Assembly: GCF_902167145.1 (NCBI RefSeq)
Contig: NC_050098.1
Span: forward strand, 16,202,501-16,266,500
Length of the DNA: 64,000 nucleotides
From: Zea mays
Lineage: Eukaryota > Streptophyta > Magnoliopsida > Poales > Poaceae
Reading direction: 5' to 3'
Position numbers and translations under genes: made by a program. The first letter of the stretch is position 1, and every line of letters begins with the position of its first letter. This document shows, in pieces, positions 55,415 through 64,000 of this stretch. The notes below the pieces were generated by a model that saw nothing but the letters and a program-made list of their open reading frames with translations, was not told the origin of the DNA and did no database searches.

Positions 55415-58400
55415 CTAGTTTGTTAGAACCTCTTTGTAGACGATGTTCTTCATATATGTCCCACAATCTACTGTGGGTTTCTTTCTTACACCCTTACTCG
55501 ACCTCTTCTTCCCATCGACGGCTGGGATGGCAAGGATCTTTATGTTCGATCGGGTTGTCGCTCTAGATAGAGCAACGTATAGTTGGCCATGACAGAACAC
55601 TGGTTCGAGCAAGTACATGCCAACATTGGGAATAGCCTGACCCTGTGCTTTGTTAACTGTTATTGCAAAACTAAGCCGTATAGGAAACTGCTTTCTTTTG
55701 AACTAGAAAGGGAACATCTCGTCATCGGAGGGACACAGAGGTATACGGGGCATGAAAATCCGTTTTCCAGCGTACTGACCCAGTACAATTTCTGCGTAAA
55801 TGCTATTTCTTTGGAAACCACGAACCACCAGCCTGGTGCCATTGCAAAGTCCATTCCTAGGGTCTATATTCCGAAGCAATATAACAGGGCACCCAATCTT
55901 GAGCTTCAAAACATGCGGGGGCAGCCCATTAGGTGTCAGCGTGTTTAGGAACTCAGGTGGGTAGTAGTTATGGGGATCATCCATGGCGCTATCGAAACTA
56001 TGGTACACCATATGCTCCCCTTGAAAATGATCGATCATCTTAGCATTTATCATATCCACCCAGTCGTTCCACGTTGACAATATCGCCCTTGAAGTAATGT
56101 AGGTGGAATCTGACATATTTTCGTTGAGATTTGGGAAAACGAAGTCTATTATATTGTCAAGATCATTGTCACTCCCACTATAAGGCACGCATACCTCATC
56201 AGGAAGACAGATGTCGCCATCACTATTTGTGACCTCAGTTCCACCACCTACGCGCAGCAAATACTCCGCAAACCAAGGGTCGTTTTTTGCCCTCATATTG
56301 CTAACAAGCTTTAAGTGGGACATAGACTCCCATAGGTAAGACATCCGTAGCAAAGAAGCGACCACTTGAGCCCTTGACCCTTTACGAATAACAGGCAAGA
56401 CCTGTCTGAAATCCCCACTGAAGACAATGGTTTTACCACCGAATGGCAGTCCGGGCCGACCCATTATATCACACATGCTATTGTCTAGTGCCTCCACGGC
56501 TTGTCTCTTAGTCATAGAAGCCTCATCCCGGATAATGAGATATGATTTTCGTAGCAACTCTGCGGTTCCACTCTGCTTTGTGAAGCTACATACAACGCCA
56601 TCATCAATAGTGAGAGGTATCTTGAAGCGTGAATGTGCGGTTCTTCCTCCAGGCATTATGGAAGCCGCAACACCAGATGTAGTCGTTGCCACCGCAATCT
56701 TGCCCTGGCTACGTAGCGTCGCGAGCAGCACTCTGTATAGATAAGTCTTCCCTGTGCCACCAGGTCCATCCACAAAGAACAATCCACCCTGATTAGTGTT
56801 AACGACAGACATAATCTTATCATAGGCGACCCATTGTTCCTCGTTAAGAGAGTCCTTGAGAGCCATATCTGCCGATGCCAGTTCGATACTTTCCTCCTCG
56901 TAAACCTCCCTAGCAGTACCTATAGCATCGTCCTACGTGTCGATGATAGGTAGAAGAGGGAATGTCTGTATGTCCTTTCCCATTGACTTTAACATGTTCC
57001 TAATGTCAATCAATACCATCTGTTCAACATGAGTTTTGATCTGACTCCTGCGTTGATAGTCCTCTGACATAGCATCTAGGTGTTTCCGCCAGAGTACAGC
57101 CACATCGCTTGGCTCATAGTACACCAATATTGTGGCAAAAAGCCGTCGCAGCGCTGATGGCATCTAGAAAAGAGCACGTTCGGTGAGACAATCATCTAGT
57201 GTGTTGTCCGACTCAAGCAGTTCCCTTCTCTCTGCTGCCTCACGAAAAGTCGGTAGCGTGACACCATCTACTGTCCTTAGATCCACATAGGAGGTGGCAC
57301 CAGTCACATGGTTTAGGAGAACAAGGAGATAGTAGCGCTCCCCCTCGACCGGATGAGCAGAGACTATTCTACCGACTTGTCCACCCATATCTCATTTCCT
57401 CCGTTGCCATACTTTGCCCTTACCGCTCTGCCAAGTGTACCACTCAGGGAAGACACGATACAGGATGCCCCGAGCCTCCTCGTGTAGCCTATTTGTCTCA
57501 AAATATGCTGTGAGCATTGACCTATCAGCACCTGGACGGTTGACGACTCGCTCGACCATTTGGCGCTCGTGAAACGCCACCATGTGCATGTTTGGAAGAT
57601 GGAGCTGCAACTGCATCACAGGTGGAGAGTTCTGACTAAGCTCAAAGCCGTATATCCTCCATAAGGCCTCTAGAGGGGTCACCACCTTGCATCTCTGTAC
57701 TGCTTGATCTCATCTACATCATCATTTGCCTTGCTCGCATCTCTCATAACAACAGACGCACGATCATGGCCTTTGTATATGTACTTGAACAGGTATTTAA
57801 TAGCCTTGATGCTCCCGCACGCCTCAACATTGATGTGACAGTTGAAGAGCCGAAGGAGGTAAGGGTTGTAAGGGACAACCCATCTATTGTCCAATTCGTA
57901 TCCTCGAACCTTTTCCTTATGCCCATCGTCACGATGTCTGTAAATAGGATATGAATCCTTCCCCTGCAAAGTTGCGTCATAGAAAGGCCGAGGGTAATGA
58001 TTCTTGCACGATGCACGACCCTTAGTGCATGGGCAGTTAGGATTTAGCGATCCGCACTGGCCATGCATCATATGCTTGATAACCATCTTTCGTAGTTTAG
58101 GGTACTTTTTGTCTGGGATCTCGGCTGAGATCAAAAGGTCATACTGCTCAGGGCACGTGAGCTTGTACTTCCTCTGCATGATTAGTAGAAAATGGGCATG
58201 GGGCAAACCTCGCTTCTGAAACTCCATGACATAGATGTAGGCCCGGACCTTACCGAGAATATCATGTTTAGTGAGCCTATGCTTTAACTCTTGTAGCTTC
58301 GCGTGAAAGACACACACTACAAGATCCGGACGATCTTGCGGTGTCTGCCCAGGGAGAAGCTCCGTCCTTATCTCATCCCAGTTGGGGTTACATGTCATGG

Positions 58401-61276
58401 TAAGAAAGATGTCTGGTTTCCTAAACTTCCGCACCAGTGCCATAGCATCCATATACCGACGTCTCATGTCACGAGGACTGCCAATAAACGACGGCGACAG
58501 CACAATTTGCTTCCCAACCTTTTCTGCTCTTATGTCTCCATCTAACATACTATCAACCAAGCCCTGGTACAGGTCAGCCCGTAACCGGTCCTGGTTCTTA
58601 CGTATGAAATCTAAACGGGAGCTCTCAATTTTGATGTACGTGTCGACTGCAAACTGCTGGAAAAATCGCTTACCATGAAGTATTGGATTGAATATCCCTG
58701 GACGAATCTGGAATTTGTAGCAGTAATAGTCACGTACGGACACACATAGATGATTAGGAGATTCTGCATACGTAAGGATTGATCATTTTGTGATGCCGAA
58801 AGGATAGTTAACAATGTGTTATGTAAGAAATATCAAAGAAACAACTAACCTGCATCTTCATCGTTTGCATTACTTGCCCTATGCGTCGCACGGTATGCAT
58901 CCACTTCGCCCATGGATACACCGACCTTTGGTATGTTTGCATGCCATCCAAGTTCACCTCTAGGGAAGAACAGTGGATACGATAGTGCATCGTAGCATCC
59001 ATGGTATGAGCGGATGCCGTGGCTTAACCTATCCTTCCCATGTAGCATAACACTCTTGCTAAACTGGCCTCGCCGTTCGCTCCCCTCGATCCAGACAGCA
59101 GCGACCTCTGAAGTGATAGGTGTGTTATATGTCTTTTGGTTCAACGTCTGGTCAAGGTTCAGTGTGATATGATAGTCATCAAGGTTCTCAACATGGCCCA
59201 TGCTCCTAAGGTGCTCAGAGTACGAGTTTCCATGGAGTATGCTAACTAATTGTTTAATAACATATTTGTCTTTTTGTTGACATTCTTCTCGGCACTTACG
59301 ATATCGATGCTCGAGATTGGGATCATCATCGTAAAAGTAAAGCTCAAGATGTTTATGCTCCGCCCCACCTTCCCTACCAAATGACTTGATATTGTGGTAC
59401 ATCATGCCTTGTGCCCGAAACGTGTATATACCAGAATCCCTCACATTAGTTGTCATACTATCGAGGCAACAATACAATGAAGTGAAAGAGAAATGGCCAT
59501 TAAAAAACCTAATGCTATCATGAAAGTGTCTAGCATCAGAGTCTGTACTATCCCACAACCTCCGAAGCTGGGGAGGGGTCTCCAGTGGGGCTAGCTCAAC
59601 CTTCCCACCACGACAACAAAACCCAGGTGGCTCATACTCAAACTTCTTCGCAGTGCAATAACCGCATTTGGGGACAGACTTCAGCATATGTGTTTCTTCA
59701 GGCACGTTACTGTACACTTTGTCGTACAAGTCAGGCAAATCAGTGGCAGTAGATTCATCTTGGGTACCATCGATCTCGATGTCCTCGTCGGTCTCATCAT
59801 CTAATATTTTTTTGGAAAACAACGATTAAGACACGTGTAGTTATATAAGTCGTGGTATCATAATACAAATTGAGGTACGCACATTGCCCAGCGAATAGGT
59901 ATCCATCGTTCTCATCATCATCCTCATCCTCTTCGTGACACCCTCATCATCATCACCTGAATCGTGAAAATATGAGCCACGTAAAAGACAAGGGCATCTA
60001 GGGTGCGGAAAATATGTAATGTGAACAAAGATTTTTAACAAGTACCATTGGAAATGAACTTTGGCTTCGTATGTGTATGGTCTACTCCTTGTTTAACCAT
60101 GCCTGCACTCACACGTTTAGTCGGACTAAGGATGTTCTTAGTCTGTGTTGAAGTTGGTAGGAAAGGTGTCATGACGAATTCAGGGATAACCCAGTCGCAA
60201 GTGGTAACTGAGGATCCATATGGTTCAATTCCATATGTTGTAGGACATACAACCTCAGGGGTATATATTGGGTCCTCCATGGCGATGGACTCCTGATTCA
60301 AAGTGTTAGCCCGCAGTGCTCTACGTTTTCTGCTGCACTCTTTGTTAGCATCTTTCCGTCTTGGTGTCTTATTATACAACCTAAGGCGTACACGTCTAGA
60401 CTCCCTCTCGACGGGAGTCATGTTTTTGTACCGCTCGCTAAAGTAGGCGGCCCTTTTCATAGTATGCTTAGGTATGTTATCAACAGTTTCATGCACACAA
60501 CCTGGAATAAGGCATGTCTACGTTTAACGATTTGAAACTTGCTATTTTTTGCATATTTAGCCAAGCGAACAATCATGTACCTGGTGTTAGAAGGGATTTA
60601 CTTGTGACAATGTTGTTTGCCTAGAATGTCTCATTCCTATGCAACCAATCGTTGTCATCATCTTGATCCAGATTTACTTGTCTGTCTCCATCTACATTTA
60701 GCATTTTAGCATAAGTAAAGAGTTAACATAATAGATAGTGCAAATGTGACAAAAATTGTGATTCTTATACCTGCAATGTCTTGTGTTGAGAAATTTGTGA
60801 AATCAATGGTGCTACAGTCATCTGGAAAGCTAACCACCTCACATGTCTGGTCTGTATTAACGTCTTCTTCATATATCACCCATTTACAAAAGGCAACACA
60901 TCAACTTTGTATAGTACACACATGTAGGTATAACAATAAAAACATTAACTTTTCATCACCTCTGGATGAGAGTGGCTCTATCAATAGTCCTTTATTTCGT
61001 TGATGTGCTTCATGACGCTTCCTATTTTTCTCATTCTTTTCTTCAACAGTCATCGCAGCATATCGTTCCCTATCCTTTTGCCTCTTACGTTCCTTAGCAT
61101 CGACAATTGGTCCAAGCGAGTTCGATTCATTTTGATTACCTACAATGCAACTTTGTGGATTAGTGTTCGTACTTAATACGTTTCGACACGCATGTAATAA
61201 GCTTTATACCTGTAATGATGGTGTTTGAGATGTCTGTGAATGGTGTGCGACCAGCATTGTATCCTATCTGATCCAT
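55415..61276 (-). pseudogene. Helitron Rep-helicase (RepHel) gene
   Basis: Eight minus-strand exons: 61210-61276 (start MDQIGYNAGRTPFTD), 60960-61139 (KERKRQKDRERYAAM), 60771-60884, 60581-60691, 60046-60501, about 59870-59956, 58850-59800 and 55415-58763. A cysteine-rich N-terminus (CGYCTAKK, GFCCRGGK) precedes the Rep domain, with HUH motif GLPHAHFLLIM and two tyrosines in KYLFKYIYKGHD. Rep nicks and joins strands in rolling-circle transposition. The C-terminal Pif1-type helicase has Walker A GPGGTGKT, IIRDEASM, SGDFRQVLPV, then VNKAQGQ and YVALSRA. Defects: frameshifts near 57680 and in the 59870-59956 exon, stops at 60621, 57392, 57164, 56933 and 55703, and a lost AG acceptor near 60885. 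It is the only Helitron transposase in the window, but dead. Confidence 0.88.
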
Positions 61277-61719
61277 AACAAGAAGAGTGCCCTACAAAAC
61301 ATGAGCACATAAACAACACTGAAAGAGGGTAGACAATCGGTAGTCCTTTTATATGCGCTCATCCAGTTAAACAGATATAGCTCTATCAAACAAAACAAAC
61401 AAGGGTAACAAATATATAGAACACACATAAATTAGCACGGTGACCACCAATGGTTATCTTAACGGGTATTGGTCCTATGATGACTTGCATGTATCTCTTG
61501 ACAATTAGATATGTAGCTAGCTTTTGGTCAATATATTAGCTACTGAGAGAACTTTGATAATTATGAAATTACTATGTTGAATAGGTAAAAAGTAATTAGC
61601 ATCATTGTGTTTCATAGTGGAGTATGATGTTCATTGCCATCACTAACAGATACGTGATGATATTAATTTATCTGACCCTGCATAATGGTACCCTGCATAC
61701 AGATAGTGGCTGGGAAACC
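61277..61719. other. Spacer between divergent RepHel and SGS3 fragments
   Basis: AT-rich sequence between the RepHel start codon (minus) and the SGS3-like exon (plus). No TATA box or Helitron 5' end was identified with confidence. Confidence 0.45.
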
Positions 61720-62502
61720 ATGGGGAAGAAGTTGAAGAAACCCGGGCAAGCCGGGGGGAGATAGTGGGCACCATGGAGTTCCACAAATGTGACACCTAAC
61801 ACATGGGGTGGCAGTGGTTCCTCGCACCCTTCTGGAACCAGCTGGGCTCAAGCTCCAGATCATGGTGCTGCTACCAGAGGCAATCCTAGACCGCCATCAC
61901 AAACATCGCGCCATGTTCTGACTCCACCTCTGGCAAATGGTTGGCAGTGGCAATCCAGGCCTCGCCCATCTGGATCTGAAGTCAAGAAGGATGATGCTCC
62001 TCCATCTAGTTCTGTCCCTGAGGTGGAGAATTTTGATGGCAACAATACATCAGATGATGATGATGATGATTTGAGTGATGATATCAGTGATGACTATGAT
62101 TCTGATGCAAGTGAGAAAAGTTTTGAGACTCGAAAAACAAACAAGTGGTTCAAAGAGTTCTTTGAAGTATTGAATACATTGAGTTTGGAACAAATTAATG
62201 AACAAACTCGGCAATGGCATTGCCCGGCATGCAAAAATGGACCTAGGGCGATTGACTGGTACAAAGGGTTGCAGCCTTTAGTGACTCATGCTAGAACAAA
62301 GGGTTCTACAAGGGTTAAACTTCACAGGGAATTGGCTGCATTGCTGGAAGAGGAGCTTTCTCGCAGGGGAACTTCAGTGTTACCAGCGGGTGAACAATTT
62401 GGGAAATGGAAGGGACTGCAAGAAAGCACTGATCGTGAGATAGTGTGGCCACCAATGGTTATTGTTATGAATACCTTCTTGGAAAAAGATGAAGATGATA
62501 AG
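61720..62502 (+). pseudogene. SGS3-like (LEAFBLADELESS1-type) first-exon fragment
   Basis: Plus-strand frame from ATG 61720 (MGKKLKKPGQAGG) through SDDDDDDLSDDISDDYDSDA to the zinc-finger XS domain (WHCPACKNGPRAIDWYKGLQ) and the start of the XS domain (IVWPPMVIVMNTFLEKDED), ending at donor AAG|GTGACT. SGS3 binds double-stranded RNA and works with RDR6 in trans-acting siRNA production; the maize homologue is LEAFBLADELESS1. The zinc finger's CxxC pair is present. A TAG at 62-64 bases into 617xx (61762-61764) interrupts the frame between GGR and WAPWSS. No further SGS3 exon (rest of XS domain, coiled coil) is found up to 63600, so this is an isolated exon, probably a captured copy. Confidence 0.85.
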
Positions 62503-63621
62503 GTGACTGATTTTTTAATATATAATTTATATTAGCAGTATGTTTTTCCCAGTGAAATGCTAAGTACATATTTTGCAGTGGGGTTCCCTCATCCCTTTTA
62601 AGCATAACTTAACACTTATGCATCTTCTTAGAGCCTTTGATCTGACTGAACAAAGGTGCAATATGCTCCCTAAGTGGATCAGTTTATATTACCTTTCTAT
62701 ATTTATTTTGTGTTGTGCATGTTAACCACAATGATCCTCTTTATTATCTTATATATAATATCATTCTTCTAATTGGCTTCAATACATTATGTCCCCACAT
62801 TTTTGTGAGCTGAGTTGGATTATAAATGCTTCTTTCTAAGATCTTATAGAAAAAGACCTTTATATCTTTTCAAGGGCCATACAGTTAAGTTGCATTGCAT
62901 TCTGATTTCTGTTTGTTCGTTGACCTGATCTATTTGGGCTATCTGGGAGAGACCAACATCCAATGAAAAATGGACATGTGAATATATTTTTAGAAACTAT
63001 TCTGAAAAGCTCATTGTGAACATACCAGCTGAAGTAAAATACTGATATGTTACCTGATCATAGAAGAAAGTTCACTTTGTGTTTGTGTGCAAGGGAAAGC
63101 ACAAAAGGACCACCTACAAAATAAACAACATCTTGTATGAAAGGACTGGAAGTGCTAGTGGTGTGTTGTTGGATGAATAATTAAAGCACACATTATTTGA
63201 GCTAGTATGTCGCTTAGCCTCCTTGCTCATATTGAATGATGATTTATTAAACAATAAAAATAGAGTGATTGGAATTGGAGTATACTTCAATTATCAATTA
63301 TAGTGATTGGAATTGGAGTATACTTCAATTATCAATTATAAGTGCAGAACTGGAATGTCTATACACAAAGGAGTGCACATTTTAAACCCTTGTTGTCCAT
63401 TATTTATAGTCTAAGAAGCAGTTATTTAGATGTCTATACACAAAGTATCAAGTAACTAATTTAAGTACCAAATACAAGATGGAAAAAGACTCCTCGATGC
63501 ATACTGTTTCAGCATTTCCGCGAGGAATCAAGATATTTGCAATAAAGATTGGAAATGCAACCAATTAAAATAAAAACTAGAAATGCAACCAATTAAAATA
63601 AAGATTGGAAGGAGCACAAAA
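62503..63621. other. Intron-like AT-rich spacer with small tandem repeats
   Basis: No SGS3 or eRF1 exon recognised. Holds a 38-bp tandem duplication (63264-63301 and 63302-63339), two copies of ATGCAACCAATTAAAATAAA (63555-63605) and two of TGTCTATACACAAAG (near 63357 and 63432). A short readable frame near 62960-63045 (EKWTCEYIFRNYSEKLIVNI) could be a further exon remnant, not identified. Confidence 0.5.
63264..63339 (+). repeat. 38-bp tandem duplication
   Basis: Two perfect head-to-tail copies of a unit beginning AGTGATTGGAATTGGAGTAT. Confidence 0.9.
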
Positions 63622-64000
63622 GAGTACACTGAGGCTCTAAATGACCTCTTGGAATCTGATGACAAGTTTGGGTTCATTATCATGGATGGTAATGGTACTC
63701 TTTTTGTCACACTAAGTGGCAATACCTGCGAAGTGCTTCACAGATTCACTGTTGACCTCCCAAAGCAGCATGGTAGAGGAGGACAGTCTGCTCTGTGTTT
63801 TGCTCGACTTCGCATGGAGAAACACCATAACTATGTCCGCAAAACAGCTGAACTTTCTACCCAGTTTTTCATCAATCCAGCTACAAGTCAGCCTAACGTC
63901 GTGGGGCTGATTCTTGCCGATTCTGCTAATTTTAAGACTGAGCTGAGCCAATCTGACATGTTTGATCAACGGCTCGAAGCCAAGATACTTAATGCGGTTG
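63622..64000 (+). pseudogene. eRF1 (peptide chain release factor subunit 1) fragment
   Basis: Open plus-strand frame running off the window: [95 protein letters not shown]. It matches the middle domain of eukaryotic eRF1, which releases the finished peptide; the GGQ motif that enters the ribosomal peptidyl-transferase centre is intact. The N-terminal stop-codon-recognition domain (NIKS) is absent upstream. Substitutions at normally fixed positions (Cys for Arg after GGQSAL, His for Arg in MEKRHNY) point to a decayed copy. No stop codon within the visible part. Confidence 0.85.

Larger units (their letters stand above)
43693..61276 (-). mobile_element. Helitron H2 with Rep-helicase gene and captured fragments (5' end not found)
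   Basis: The 3' end at 43693 and the Rep-helicase gene at 55415-61276 share the minus strand, as expected for one Helitron. Between them lie a CLC fragment, a Gln/Pro-rich fragment and an unrecognised multi-exon fragment interrupted by element A2. Excluding A2 the visible span is about 9.9 kb. The 5' terminus is not recognised in the window and may lie beyond 64000, in which case the SGS3 and eRF1 fragments are also cargo. Alternatively the Rep-helicase belongs to a separate, older Helitron. The right limit given is the start codon, not the element end. Confidence 0.5.

Noticed and set aside
1..64000. CRISPR array, rRNA or intact tRNA gene
   Set aside because: No regularly spaced short repeats and no rRNA-like sequence. 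The only tRNA-like stretch (13520-13590) does not fold as a functional tRNA.

Overview
The window is transposon-dense grass nuclear DNA, most likely maize or a close panicoid relative. The evidence is a maize-type Helitron 3' end, Tat and Tekay/Del Ty3-gypsy retrotransposons with GC-rich LTRs, and plant gene fragments with short GT-AG introns. I see no intact host gene. Almost everything is a mobile element, a gene fragment carried by one, or a gene broken by one.

Layout. (1) 1-8071: minus-strand non-autonomous LTR element 'A1' with 3.8-kb LTRs and a 1.25-kb non-coding interior, cut by the window edge. (2) 8072-10772: seven phase-compatible minus-strand exons of a Ulp1-family-associated plant gene, truncated by A1. 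10773-13302 is non-coding with duplications. (3) 13303-43682: plus-strand Helitron 'H1', only about 1.6 kb of its own sequence, carrying a PP2C fragment. One PP2C exon is split by a Tat-lineage element (14333-43099, TSD GGTGG). That element is itself split by a Tekay/Del chromovirus (26738-41674, TSD CCAAC). (4) 43693 rightwards: a second Helitron 'H2' on the minus strand. Its 3' end faces that of H1. Going right it holds a CLC chloride-channel fragment, a Gln/Pro-rich fragment, an unrecognised multi-exon fragment hit by non-autonomous element 'A2' (46454-54155, TSD ATTCT), and a decayed Rep-helicase gene (55415-61276). Beyond that are an SGS3-like exon and an eRF1 fragment whose membership in H2 is uncertain.

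Most notable. The Tat element carries an antisense gene with four phase-consistent introns, its own TATA box and a Transposase_28-like domain. The Tekay element has an extra sense ORF with a coiled coil upstream of gag. The two LTR families share a hairpin beside the polypurine tract. Nearly all premature stops fit C-to-T decay (CAG to TAG, CGA to TGA), as expected for long-methylated DNA. By-eye LTR comparison agrees with the nesting order: Tat LTRs are the most diverged, then Tekay, with A2 the youngest. No alignment or database search was run.
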